64,000 bases of DNA from contig NZ_JAHRED010000001.1 in the NCBI RefSeq assembly GCF_019084045.1, forward strand, positions 372,001-436,000. The letters run 5' to 3'. This document shows, piece after piece, positions 42,734 through 51,304 of this stretch; the stretch's first letter is position 1, and the number at the start of each line of letters is the position of its first letter. A program made the translations under genes and the position numbers. The DNA comes from Paeniglutamicibacter quisquiliarum. Its GTDB lineage: Bacteria > Actinomycetota > Actinomycetes > Actinomycetales > Micrococcaceae. Under the pieces are notes generated by a model that was not told the origin of the DNA, made no database searches, and saw only the letters and a list, made by a program, of their open reading frames with translations.

Positions 42734-43701
42734 CGGCCTTGCCGGAACCCGGAGACCTGGCCATCCACACGACGGGGCTGGGCAAGAGCTTCGGAAAGCG
42801 CCGCGCGGTCAACGACCTGGACCTGGCGGTGCCGCGCGGGTCGATCTTCGGATTCCTCGGACCCAACGGTGCGGGCAAGACCACCACTATCCGGATGCTG
42901 CTGGGCCTGGCGACCCCGGACAGCGGCAGCATCTCCCTGCTCTCCGAACCCATGCCCGCCGCGGCCTCCCGCGTGCTGCCAAGGGTGGGCTCGCTGATCG
43001 AGGGGCCGGCGTTCTACCCGTTCCTCTCCGGGCGCTCCAACCTGATCCGCCTTGACTCCGCCAACCACGAATCCGACGCGTCCACCCGCGGTCGCCGCGT
43101 GGACGCCGCCCTGGACAAGGTCGGGTTGGGCAAGGCAGCACGGCTGGCGGTGCACGCTTACTCGCTGGGCATGAAGCAGCGGCTGGGGATCGCCAACGCG
43201 CTGGTCAATGTGCGCGAGTTGCTGGTCCTTGACGAGCCGACCAACGGGCTGGACCCGCAGGGAACCCGCGAGGTCAGGCACCTGATCCGGGTGCTGGCCA
43301 CCGAAGGCACCACGGTCGTCGTCTCCAGCCACCTCCTCAGCGAGATCGAGCAGACCTGCAGCCATGTGGCGGTGATGAGCGTCGGAAACCTTGTCGCCCA
43401 GGGGACGCTGGAGGAATTTCGGGCCGATGGACGACGCGTGGTTTCCCTGCGCACCCCCGACACCGGCGTGGCCCTGGCCGTGCTGGCCCGACTGGGCCTT
43501 GAGGCACGACAGGATCCGGTGCCCGGCGGGCAGGACGGTGTCCTTGACGCGGCGCTGGGCCCGGAGGCACCCGAGCCCGAGCGGCTGGTGGAGGAACTCG
43601 TTGCCGCCGGTGTTCGCGTGCGCGGTTTCACGGTCCAGGCGGCAAGCCTCGAAGAGCGGTTCGTGGCGCTGACGGGGGAGGGATTCGACCTTGTCCAGTA
43701 G
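42730..43701 (+). CDS. ABC-2 type transporter ATPase
   Basis: This 323-residue ABC ATPase of the CcmA/BcrA type has Walker A GPNGAGKTTT (44-53), signature YSLGMKQRLGIANAL and Walker B LLVLDEPTNGLDPQG, then a variable C-terminal 80-residue domain. It energises the permease encoded downstream, exporting lipid, peptide or drug. The start overlaps the LolA-like gene and the stop overlaps the permease start (TTG 43691). Substrate may be a lipid handed to or from the LolA-like protein; that is inferred from position only. Confidence 0.92.
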   Translation: MTALPEPGDLAIHTTGLGKSFGKRRAVNDLDLAVPRGSIFGFLGPNGAGKTTTIRMLLGLATPDSGSISLLSEPMPAAASRVLPRVGSLIEGPAFYPFLSGRSNLIRLDSANHESDASTRGRRVDAALDKVGLGKAARLAVHAYSLGMKQRLGIANALVNVRELLVLDEPTNGLDPQGTREVRHLIRVLATEGTTVVVSSHLLSEIEQTCSHVAVMSVGNLVAQGTLEEFRADGRRVVSLRTPDTGVALAVLARLGLEARQDPVPGGQDGVLDAALGPEAPEPERLVEELVAAGVRVRGFTVQAASLEERFVALTGEGFDLVQ

Positions 43702-44506
43702 CGGACTGCTGGCCAACGAAGTGGCGCTGCTTTTTCGGCGCCGCCGCACCTGGGCCATGCTCCTGGCACTGGGAGCCGTGCCGGTGCTCATCGCCGTCGC
43801 GGTGCGCCTGACCTCCGGCCCGCCCACCGGGCGAGGACCGGCGTTCCTGGACCGGGTGGCGGGAAACGGCTTGTTCGTGGCGATCACAGGGCTCCTGGTG
43901 TGCATCCCGCTCTTCCTGCCGCTGACCATCGCCGTGGTTTCCGGAGACACGATCGCCGGGGAGGCGGGGACCGGGACGCTGCGCTACCTCCTCACCGCGC
44001 CGGTCTCGCGCCCGCGCCTGCTGCTGGTCAAGTTCGCCGTGGCGGCGCTTTTCGCCCTGGCCGCCGCGGCCATGGTGGCCCTGTGCGGACTGGGCATCGG
44101 GGCGTTGCTCTTTCCCACGGGACCGGTGACCCTGCTGTCGGGAACAACCATCTCCGCGCCGGCCGCGGTGCTGCGCGTGGGGTTGGTGGCCCTCTATGTT
44201 GCTGTGTCGCTGCTGGGGCTGACCATGCTGGGCCTGTTCATCTCCACGCTGACCGATGTGCCCGTGGGCGCCATGGCAGCCACCGCGGTACTCGCGGTGA
44301 CCGCGCAGATCCTGGGCCAGCTGCCGCAGCTGGACTGGCTTCATCCGTGGCTGTTCACCCAACATTGGCTGGGCTTCGCCGACCTGTTGCGCGACCCGAT
44401 CCGCTGGAGCGAATTCGGGCAGAACGCGCTGCTGCAGGGCGGGTACCTGCTGGTCTTCGGTGCCCTGGCCTACGGCAGGTTCGCCAGCAAGGACGTTCTC
44501 TCCTGA
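43691..44506 (+). CDS. ABC-2 type transporter permease
   Basis: This 271-residue membrane protein has six helices and the ABC-2 pattern: an N-terminal coupling segment FRRRRTWAMLLALGAVP, GDTIAGEAGTGTLRYLLTAPVSRPRLLLVKF and a C-terminal helix. The TTG start at 43691 overlaps the ATPase gene by 11 bp. With the ATPase and the LolA-like protein it makes a complete exporter. It ends 38 bp before the next ORF, which may also be part of the operon. Confidence 0.88.
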   Translation: MSSSGLLANEVALLFRRRRTWAMLLALGAVPVLIAVAVRLTSGPPTGRGPAFLDRVAGNGLFVAITGLLVCIPLFLPLTIAVVSGDTIAGEAGTGTLRYLLTAPVSRPRLLLVKFAVAALFALAAAAMVALCGLGIGALLFPTGPVTLLSGTTISAPAAVLRVGLVALYVAVSLLGLTMLGLFISTLTDVPVGAMAATAVLAVTAQILGQLPQLDWLHPWLFTQHWLGFADLLRDPIRWSEFGQNALLQGGYLLVFGALAYGRFASKDVLS

Positions 44507-44544
44507 CACTGGCGACCCGGCCTCGGGGACGCAACAATGGGGAA

Positions 44545-45492
44545 ATGGACATTGTGGCCTGGTTGCTTGACTCCGATCCATCCATCCGCTGGCAGGTCCA
44601 GCGCGACCTGCTCGATGCCCCGGAGGCCGAGTCGGCAGCGGAACGGGACCGCGTTGCCCTCGAGGGCTTCGGCGCGCAGCTGCTGGCGCTCCAGGATGCG
44701 GGCGGGTACTGGGACAACGAGGAATACGGCGAGGACCATAGCCGCAGGTCGGTCTTCTGGACGCTGGCGCTGCTGCGCCGGCTGGGTGCCCGCCCCTCGG
44801 CCCCGGATGTGCTCGCCGCGGTGGACAAGGTCCACGATTCGGTCACCTGGAAGTACTGGGACAACCTCCCCTATTTCCATGGCGAGGTCGAACCGTGCAT
44901 CAACGGAGGGGTGCTAGCCCAGGCGGCATACTTTGGGAAGCTCGGTGAGGGCAGCGAAAGGATTCTCGCACGCCTGCTGGGCGAGCAGTTGCCCGACGGC
45001 GGGTGGAACTGCGAGGCCCCCGAAAACTCCAAGGTTTCCTCCTTCGACACGACCCTCTGCATGCTGGAGGGACTGCTCGAACATGAACGGGCTGTGGGGG
45101 AGGCCCCCGCCGCGCTCGCCGAGGCCCGGACACGCGGCGAGGAATACCTGCTCAAACGCTCGGGCTTCAAGCGGCTGGGCACCGGGGACGTGGCCGAGGG
45201 CCGCTACCTGAACTTTTCCTTCCCGCCGTATTGGTTCTACGACGTGCTGCGTTCCCTGGACTATTTCCGGGACTCGGGAGGACCGGTCGACATGCGGCTG
45301 GAGCCGGCCGTTGAGGCGCTGCTGGCCAAGCGCGCCGAGGACGGACGCTGGGATTCCGGCGTCACCTGGCCCGGCCGGACGTATCTGGATGTCGATGTGC
45401 CGCAGGGCAAGCCGAGCCGCTGGAACACCCTGCGTGCGTTGCGGGTGCTGAGCTGGGCAGGCGTGGAGGCCGAAGACCTGATCCGGGACTAA
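44545..45492 (+). CDS. Prenyltransferase/squalene-cyclase-like toroid protein
   Basis: This 315-residue all-helical protein has repeat-like segments LPDGGWNCEAPENSKVSSFDTT and DGRWDSGVTWPGRTYLDVD, similar to the QW repeats of terpene cyclases and prenyltransferase beta subunits. It lacks the DxDD catalytic motif of squalene-hopene cyclase, and at half-length it is not a full cyclase. It may be a binding or regulatory toroid. The ATG at 44545 is close to GGGGAA. It follows the permease by 38 bp in the same direction, perhaps the operon's fourth gene. Confidence 0.65.
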   Translation: MDIVAWLLDSDPSIRWQVQRDLLDAPEAESAAERDRVALEGFGAQLLALQDAGGYWDNEEYGEDHSRRSVFWTLALLRRLGARPSAPDVLAAVDKVHDSVTWKYWDNLPYFHGEVEPCINGGVLAQAAYFGKLGEGSERILARLLGEQLPDGGWNCEAPENSKVSSFDTTLCMLEGLLEHERAVGEAPAALAEARTRGEEYLLKRSGFKRLGTGDVAEGRYLNFSFPPYWFYDVLRSLDYFRDSGGPVDMRLEPAVEALLAKRAEDGRWDSGVTWPGRTYLDVDVPQGKPSRWNTLRALRVLSWAGVEAEDLIRD

Positions 45493-45638
45493 GCGCCACG
45501 GGGCCGGAGAGGAGAAGTTCTCGAAGAGTTAATGCCCATCCGGCCAAGTGTTGGTTTCGGTGCGGCAACGTGGGGGAAGTGCGGGTGTTGGGGTGCCCGG
45601 ACCACGTCTGCCCCATCGCACCCAAGGACATCCACACC

Positions 45639-46838
45639 ATGCCCAAAAAACCCTGGCTCGCCACCGCGGCCCTCTCACTTTCCCTCGTCCTGCTCGCCGG
45701 AGCCGGCATCCCCGGCGCGGCGCTGGCCGCCGGCGCCCCGGATCCGCAGGGCCCTCCCGTGCACGCGGCACCCGAGAAAGCCATCGACGGATACCCGCAA
45801 ATCATCGAATCCGGCTCATGGGACGCCGGGCACATCCAGGGCGTCGCCATCGATGAAAAGGGCGGCTTCGTCTACCACTCGTTCACCAACATGCTGGTGA
45901 AGACCGACCTGTCCGGCCACGTCATTGGCACCGTCGAGGGCTTCACCGGGCACCTGGGTGACCTTGACTTCAACGCGCACGACGGCCGGGTCTACGGCTC
46001 GCTCGAGTACAAGGCGGCCGAGTCCTTCTACATTGCGATCTTCGACGTCGAGAAGATCACCGGGGTAGGCATGGATGCCGAGGACTCCGGCATCGTCACC
46101 GCCGTCCACCTGGAGGAAGTGGCCAAGGACTTCACCGCCGACCTGGACGGGAACGGGGTCTTTGACGGCGACACCGCCAACACCGCCGACCACCGCTACG
46201 GTTCCAGCGGGATCGACGGCGTTTCCTTCGGCCCGGCCTTCGGTTCCGCCAACGGCAAGCAGCAACTGATGGTGGCCTATGGGGTCTACCGCAACCTCAA
46301 TCGTGAGGACAACAACCACCAGGTCATCCTCCAATACGACGTATCCACGTGGGGTGAATTCGCCCGCCCGCTGACCCAGGACGATCCGCACGTCTCCGGC
46401 CCCGCCACCGTGGGTGCGAAGTACTTTATCCACACCGGCAACACCAACTTCGGGGTCCAGAACCTGGCCTACGACGAACACAGCAAGAACTGGTACCTCG
46501 GGGTCTACCGCGGTTCCAAGCCGGGTTACCCGAACCGCACCCTCTACGTCGTGGATGGCACAGTGGCCCCTGCCAAGGGCGTTCTTGAGGGCCAGCCCGG
46601 TAACGAAACCGGGCTTCTGGTGCCGTTGCTTCAGGCCGGGATCCCGGACGAGACCACCGGGATCTTCGGCTGGGAGTTCAAGTCCGATGTCGGCATCGAG
46701 CCGGTCGGCCATGGCTACTTCTATGTAGCCCGCGACTTCGACGACTACTCCAGCGGGCACAAACAGGAAGCCGCGACGCTGGAGCTATATCGGTGGACCG
46801 GCTCCGGCAGCGCCGGATTCGAGCGGGTGGTCCGCTAA
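45639..46838 (+). CDS. Secreted protein, possible beta-propeller
   Basis: This 399-residue protein has a Sec signal peptide (MPKKPWLATAALSLSLVLLAGAG...ALAAG) and no membrane anchor, so it should be released. The mature part has repeated blocks such as GVAIDEKGGFVYHSFTN, GDLDFNAHDGRVYGSL and LAYDEHSKNWYLGVY, which resemble propeller blades. DLDGNGVFDGD (about 167-177) looks like an EF-hand type calcium loop. I do not know the family. The ATG at 45639 has AAGGAC upstream. It is single, ending in a strong terminator. Confidence 0.7.
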   Translation: MPKKPWLATAALSLSLVLLAGAGIPGAALAAGAPDPQGPPVHAAPEKAIDGYPQIIESGSWDAGHIQGVAIDEKGGFVYHSFTNMLVKTDLSGHVIGTVEGFTGHLGDLDFNAHDGRVYGSLEYKAAESFYIAIFDVEKITGVGMDAEDSGIVTAVHLEEVAKDFTADLDGNGVFDGDTANTADHRYGSSGIDGVSFGPAFGSANGKQQLMVAYGVYRNLNREDNNHQVILQYDVSTWGEFARPLTQDDPHVSGPATVGAKYFIHTGNTNFGVQNLAYDEHSKNWYLGVYRGSKPGYPNRTLYVVDGTVAPAKGVLEGQPGNETGLLVPLLQAGIPDETTGIFGWEFKSDVGIEPVGHGYFYVARDFDDYSSGHKQEAATLELYRWTGSGSAGFERVVR

Positions 46839-46856
46839 CAAAGTTGGCCAAGACAT

Positions 46857-46897
46857 CCGGAGGCGGGTCAGCGCAACTTGTGCTGTCCCGCCTCCGG
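46857..46897 (+). terminator. Terminator after the secreted protein gene
   Basis: CCGGAGGCGGG (46857-46867) and CCCGCCTCCGG (46887-46897) form an 11-bp perfect stem with a 19-nt loop that contains a smaller CAGC/GCTG stem. The 170 bp after it, up to the next gene, are AT-rich with no recognisable feature apart from a CCAATTGG palindrome at 47004-47011. Confidence 0.7.
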
Positions 46898-47068
46898 CGC
46901 GTTAATGAACGGGGTTCACAATCGACGTACCCCCGAGTGCATATATGTAGGTCAGTCGATGGTTACGACGATTCAAGGCATCGTTCGCCAGGGTAAGAAA
47001 TGACCAATTGGGAAATAGTGGCTATGGTTTGGCCTATTGGTTGGATTAGTTGAAGCTATGGGGAAATC

Positions 47069-47953
47069 ATGACTTGGGGTAGAGAACCAGCGCCGTCAAA
47101 CAGACGCACAAATAAGAGATGGATATGGTTGGGGATCGCCGTGCTGACCCTCATCCTGCTGGCAACCTCCGGCGCTCTGCCGGGGCTGATGATTCTTGTA
47201 GGTCTGATTGCCCTGGTCCTGGGCATCGTGGCGTTGATGGCCAACGGCATCAAATGGGCAAGGATCCCGAACCGGAAGATCGGCGCCGGCGTCGCCGGCG
47301 CGGCATTGATACTCACATTTGCCGGAGGGGCGCTGAGCGGAACCGACGGAAACATGAGCCCGGAGGCTTTGGTCGAGGAGCCTGCGGCGGCCGAAACACT
47401 TCCGACCGATCTCGCGAGCCATGTCGGCAAGCCCTGTGAATTCGACTATCAGGTCATGACCCAGGGAGCCGCGAGCAATTACTGCGATGCGGATTCGGCA
47501 GGTGTCCTGGTCTGGGTCGACCAGGAGACCCATGAGCGAGCCGAAGCCGATCTGGCACTGGCACGCGAAGCCGAAGCCAAGAAGGCCGCCGAAGCGAAAA
47601 AGCAGGCGGAAGAAGCCGCCGCTGACAAGGCGAAGGCGGATGCCGACGCCAAGGAAGCGAAGGCGGTCGCCGCCGCGAAGGCGGAGAAGGCTGCCGAGGC
47701 CAAGGCCGCCAAGAAGGCTGCGGATGCCCAGGCAGCAAAGGTCCGTGAACAGGAAGCCCGGGCCGCCCGGGTCGCCGAAGAAGCCCGCGAGGAGCAGCAG
47801 GCGGCCGAGACCAAGATGCAGACATTCACCGGCAGCACGTCCTACGCGAACTGCTCAGCGGTAAAGGCTGCGGGAGCGGCACCGATCTATAGGGGCGATC
47901 CGGGCTACAGCAAAAAACTTGACCGGGACGGCGATGGTGTCGCCTGTGAGTAG
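47069..47953 (+). CDS. Membrane protein with C-terminal Excalibur domain
   Basis: This 294-residue protein has two to three membrane helices in the first 95 residues. A long Ala/Lys/Glu coiled coil (about 150-250) follows, and then an Excalibur domain at the end, YANCSAVKAAGAAPIYRGDPGYSKKLDRDGDGVACE. The DxDxDG in DRDGDG is the calcium-binding loop. Excalibur domains are extracellular, so the C-terminus should be outside. Its stop overlaps the start of a secreted nuclease gene, implying co-translation. Probably binds calcium or wall polymers. Confidence 0.8.
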   Translation: MTWGREPAPSNRRTNKRWIWLGIAVLTLILLATSGALPGLMILVGLIALVLGIVALMANGIKWARIPNRKIGAGVAGAALILTFAGGALSGTDGNMSPEALVEEPAAAETLPTDLASHVGKPCEFDYQVMTQGAASNYCDADSAGVLVWVDQETHERAEADLALAREAEAKKAAEAKKQAEEAAADKAKADADAKEAKAVAAAKAEKAAEAKAAKKAADAQAAKVREQEARAARVAEEAREEQQAAETKMQTFTGSTSYANCSAVKAAGAAPIYRGDPGYSKKLDRDGDGVACE

Positions 47954-48899
47954 TAGCGCCAGATCGACACTCTTCGGTGCCGGGGCGAAGGAACCCCAGC
48001 TGCCCCGAAATGGGTTTGGATCTGCCGTCCCGCTGTCGGCCGTGCTGCTGGCACTGGGCCTGGTCCTGACGTCCTGCGCGGGGACCGGCGCCGAAACGCC
48101 CGCCGTTGCCGCTCCCGTCATCTGGTCCGAGGCGCCCTCCGCCGAACCACTTGTGATTTGGTCGGAGGCGCCCGAGCCCACCCCAATCGTTGCCGAACCA
48201 GCGCCTGAACCTGCGTTGGAAGAAACACGTCCGACGGTCGAATCCTCGAAGTCTCCTTCGCCTGAATCCGCGGCCCCGACTGCATCTTCCGGGACGGGAA
48301 GTGGCGCGAAGGGCAAGCCGGGAACGACGCTGCACCAGCTCGCCGGCATTCCCGTCAAGGGGAGGGCGCCGAAGACGGGCTACGAGCGAAGCCTGTTCGG
48401 CAGCGGCTGGAAGGATCCGGACCGCAACGGCTGCGACGCCCGCAACGACATGCTGCGCCGGGACCTGGGCGGGATCGCCGTGAAACCGGGAACAAATGGC
48501 TGCGTCGTCACCAGCGGGGTCCTCTCCGACCCATTCACCGGAAAGCGGATTGATTTTGTGCGTGGCCAGGGGACCAGCACCCAGGTCCAGATCGACCACG
48601 TGGTCGCCCTGTCCGATGCCTGGCAAAAAGGTGCGCAAAAGATGTCCGAGCAGCAGCGGGTGTCCTTTGCCAACGATCCACTGAACCTTCTGGCGGTCGA
48701 CGGTCCGTCCAATGCCTCAAAAGGAGATTCGGATGCGGCAAGCTGGCTTCCGCCCAACAAGTCGTTCCGCTGCTCCTACGTTGCCCGTCAGACTGCCGTT
48801 AAAGCCAAGCACGGATTGTGGATGACCAAGGCCGAACATGAAGGCATCAAGCGGATCCTCACCACGCAGTGCCCGAACCAGACGGTCCCGGCCGGCTAA
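47934..48899 (+). CDS. Secreted HNH nuclease lipoprotein (GmrSD/DUF1524 C-terminal domain)
   Basis: About 321 residues. After a signal region with lipobox LTSC (Cys near 48) there is a Pro/Glu-rich linker with a duplicated VIWSEAP motif, then the nuclease domain: QIDHVVALSDAW, ANDPLNLLAVDGPSNASKGDSDAASWLPP and a Cys-rich end. This is the DUF1524/HNH fold found at the C-terminus of GmrSD and in secreted nucleases. It should degrade DNA outside the cell, tethered by lipid. The start (ATG 47934, or GTG 47946) overlaps the Excalibur gene stop. Function in nutrient scavenging or competition is inferred. Confidence 0.82.
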   Translation: MVSPVSSSARSTLFGAGAKEPQLPRNGFGSAVPLSAVLLALGLVLTSCAGTGAETPAVAAPVIWSEAPSAEPLVIWSEAPEPTPIVAEPAPEPALEETRPTVESSKSPSPESAAPTASSGTGSGAKGKPGTTLHQLAGIPVKGRAPKTGYERSLFGSGWKDPDRNGCDARNDMLRRDLGGIAVKPGTNGCVVTSGVLSDPFTGKRIDFVRGQGTSTQVQIDHVVALSDAWQKGAQKMSEQQRVSFANDPLNLLAVDGPSNASKGDSDAASWLPPNKSFRCSYVARQTAVKAKHGLWMTKAEHEGIKRILTTQCPNQTVPAG

Positions 48900-49052
48900 G
48901 GCACCGGGCGCCGGTCAGGGTCGGATTTCGCAGTCACCTGGCTTGAATTCCTCGGCCCGGGCTTAGTCGCATCCTCTGGCGGGAGACTGTTGCCAAGAGC
49001 CTGAACTGGTGCCACGGTTGGGGTATCCGAACCCTTTCCCGGGAGGCACGCC

Positions 49053-49220
49053 ATGGGCAACAACCATCACGAGGACGAACGCTACAAGAAGTTCTACGAC
49101 CGTCCGCCGCACGGCGAGGTGCCCAAGGACCCCCGGCTCAAGGAAGCCATGGAAGCCGGAACCGAGCCCGTCGAACACGGTGCGGCCGAGGGTACGGATT
49201 CAGATTCTTCCAAGCGTTGA
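49053..49220 (+). CDS. 55-residue hypothetical protein
   Basis: A small acidic/charged protein starting MGNNHHEDERYKKFYDRPPH and ending DSDSSKR, with no membrane or signal segment. GGGAGG lies 6 bases upstream of the ATG, which supports translation. It is in none of the families I recognise. Its position, alone and between a secreted nuclease and a convergent small gene, gives no clue. Sequence is low in hydrophobic residues, suggesting a disordered protein. Confidence 0.6.
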   Translation: MGNNHHEDERYKKFYDRPPHGEVPKDPRLKEAMEAGTEPVEHGAAEGTDSDSSKR

Positions 49221-49470
49221 GAAAAATGCTGATAACACCGTCGGTCCAGGAATCACCGTCCTGGCCATCGCCCATGACGAGAAGAACCGATGCTAAATGG
49301 CGGCATTCTGTCAGTCAGCGCGATACGCATCAACGGGCAGCAAAATGCTTGCTTGACCACTATTGAGGTCCCTGCGCCGGGTGTTGATTGTCCGCCGGGG
49401 GATCGATTGGGCTGGCTGCAGGGGACGCCGGCAACACATTGGGCAAATGGAAGCCCCGGGCAATGTTCGG

Positions 49471-49740
49471 TTACCGCTTGGATGAGCCGGGGCTGACCGG
49501 CACAAACTCGACAATTTTGTTCCGGGCCACCGGCTTGCCCTTGTTGCGGTCAAAGCCCTTGGCATCCAGGGCGTTGGCCAGCCGGAACGCGGCATTGGCG
49601 GCTTCACGCAGTTCATTCAGGCGCTGGCCCGTGAATTCTTCCTGTGTGCCGTCGGTAAAGATGACATTAACCCGTGCGCCCTTGGGGTAGATGGCACGCA
49701 TGCGAACGTTGCCGTCTGCATCTTGCTTGAGAGTAATCAT
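49471..49740 (-). CDS. 89-residue hypothetical protein
   Basis: A small protein with a DADGNVRMRAIYPKGARVNVIFTDGTQEEF start that looks like a small beta-barrel, then a helical REAANAAFRLANAL stretch and a polar end. No named family known to me. ATG at 49740 has GAAGGCGAG upstream. It lies between 250 bp and 228 bp of sequence without other genes. Those gaps (49221-49470 and 49741-49968) hold nothing that I recognise. Confidence 0.6.
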   Translation of the reverse strand: MITLKQDADGNVRMRAIYPKGARVNVIFTDGTQEEFTGQRLNELREAANAAFRLANALDAKGFDRNKGKPVARNKIVEFVPVSPGSSKR

Positions 49741-49968
49741 GTGGGACTCGCCTTCGTGAATGTGAAGGCCCATTCTTTCGCATTTCGGGCGTAAACGCAT
49801 GCAACGCCGCGTTGGCGCGCGGATCCTCGGGGAAGCGATGCGGGCGGCGAAGGTGCTGGGCGGGTGCATGGCGATGTGGGATGAAAACGCGATGGCCTCG
49901 GTTCCACGTATTGACGCCGTCAGGTTGTCCCCGATACGGCGCCGCCGGTCCGGAAGGGAAACCTCGCC

Positions 49969-51111
49969 TCAGCAGCGGTAGCTGCTCCAGAAGCGGGATT
50001 CAGCCATGTCCCGGGCGGCCAGGCTGGCCCCGGTCAAGGGAGCGTCCTCGCCCAGGGAGCCGGACAACACCTCCAAGCCGGAATTGAGCAGCAGCGGTTG
50101 CAGGGCCACTTCGAGCAGCCGCATGAAGGCGGCGCTTTCGGCGATCGGGCCGCTGAGCACTACTGCCTGCGGATCGGTGATGGCGGCGATGTTGCTGATC
50201 TGCCGGGCAATGGCCTCGACAAAAAGTCGCGCGTTCTCCGGGGTGGGGGTGGAGGCTAAGAGGGACAGGCACCCGGCGACGTCCAGCCGGTCCCTGCCCG
50301 GGGTCGCCACTCCGTATTCCAGCAACTGGCTGATCAAGGTTCGGCCTCCGGAGCGCAGGTAGCTCAGCTCGCCGGCAGCACCGTGTCGGCCGCGCTGCAC
50401 GGTTCCGGTCATCACCAATCCGGCGCCGATGCCAGGACCCAGATAGACCAGGATGAGTTCGTCGATGCCGCGGGCAACGCCGATGCGCTGTTCTGCCAGG
50501 GTCGCCCAGTTGACGTCGTTGTCCATGCGGACGGGCCCGCTGCAGACTTCGCGCAACAGCGCGGCAACGTCGCCCCGCCCTTCCGGAAACGCCGAGGCCG
50601 GAAGGACCATGGCCCGCTGGGAAACCGGATCCACGGGATTTCCCTGCGAGGCGGTGGCGGCCAGGCACGGCGAGCCGGTGGCGGTGACTGCGGTGGTGAC
50701 AAGTTCGCGCAGGGTTGCCTCGAATTCCGCCGGCGTCGTCGAATCGGGCAGGTCGCGGGCGGCATCGTGGAGCAATTCGCCGCGCAGGTCGTGGGTTTGC
50801 ACCCGGGTCCGCCCCGCAGCCGCAGCGAGCGAGAGCGTGTGTCCGTAGGCGGGATCCAGGTCGTAGATCTCCGGTATCCGGCCCCGCTTTTTCGCCGGCG
50901 GCGTTTGGATTGTTCTCAGCAGGCCGGTTGCCGAGAGGCGCATGGCCGCCTCCGACGCGGTGGGGCGCGAGAGCCCCGTGGACGAGGCGATGTCGGCGCG
51001 CGAGCTGGGGCCGTGGACCAGCAGGTGCTCCAGGAAACGTCGGTCGGTCGCGGCGGCCAGCGTCCGCGGCAGGGGCCCGGCGGCGGCTCCGGAGGGGGCT
51101 CCGGTGGTCAT
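49969..51111 (-). CDS. ROK family transcriptional regulator
   Basis: This 380-residue ROK protein has an N-terminal winged helix (SSRADIASSTGLSRPTASEAAMRLSATGLL, about 36-65) and a ROK/actin-like domain. LVYLGPGIGAGLVMTGTVQRGRHGAAGELSY carries the ROK signature region, but the usual CxCGxxGC zinc-binding cluster after GE is missing. ROK regulators repress sugar genes and sense sugar ligands. It is divergent from the sugar porter gene, so that is its likely target. Confidence 0.87.
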   Translation of the reverse strand: MTTGAPSGAAAGPLPRTLAAATDRRFLEHLLVHGPSSRADIASSTGLSRPTASEAAMRLSATGLLRTIQTPPAKKRGRIPEIYDLDPAYGHTLSLAAAAGRTRVQTHDLRGELLHDAARDLPDSTTPAEFEATLRELVTTAVTATGSPCLAATASQGNPVDPVSQRAMVLPASAFPEGRGDVAALLREVCSGPVRMDNDVNWATLAEQRIGVARGIDELILVYLGPGIGAGLVMTGTVQRGRHGAAGELSYLRSGGRTLISQLLEYGVATPGRDRLDVAGCLSLLASTPTPENARLFVEAIARQISNIAAITDPQAVVLSGPIAESAAFMRLLEVALQPLLLNSGLEVLSGSLGEDAPLTGASLAARDMAESRFWSSYRC

Positions 51112-51189
51112 GGAATGGTCCTTTGGTTAGGCAGTCTTTCCAAATACTATCGCAGTGCCCTATGCTGGACATCACAATATTTAGGCTCC

Positions 51190-51212
51190 CTTACTAATTG
51201 AGTCTTACTAAT
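51190..51212. promoter_or_regulatory. Direct repeats upstream of the sugar porter
   Basis: CTTACTAAT occurs twice in direct orientation, at 51190-51198 and 51204-51212 (14-bp period), in the 185-bp region between the ROK regulator and the porter. The AT-rich pair may be part of the regulator's binding site, or of the porter promoter. Confidence 0.35.
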
Positions 51213-51232
51213 GGATCCGAGGAGATTTCAAC

Positions 51233-51304
51233 GTGGACCAATCTCATGGGCTGCCGCAGGCACAGCTGGACGCAACGGGCGGATTCGAGGGCACCGATGC
51301 CTAA
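51233..51304 (+). CDS. Possible 23-residue leader ORF
   Basis: A GTG preceded by GAGGAG (8 bases) opens a 23-residue reading frame whose TAA (51302-51304) lies just past the porter ATG (51297). Translation of this short ORF could deliver ribosomes to the porter start, which has only a weak GAGGG. The encoded peptide (MDQSHGLPQAQ...) shows no repeated codon run, so coupling rather than attenuation is the more likely role. Confidence 0.4.
   Translation: MDQSHGLPQAQLDATGGFEGTDA

Noticed and set aside
43900-45492. 530-residue extended form of the toroid protein
   Set aside because: The extension runs through the ABC permease gene in another frame; the ATG at 44545 begins the coherent protein.
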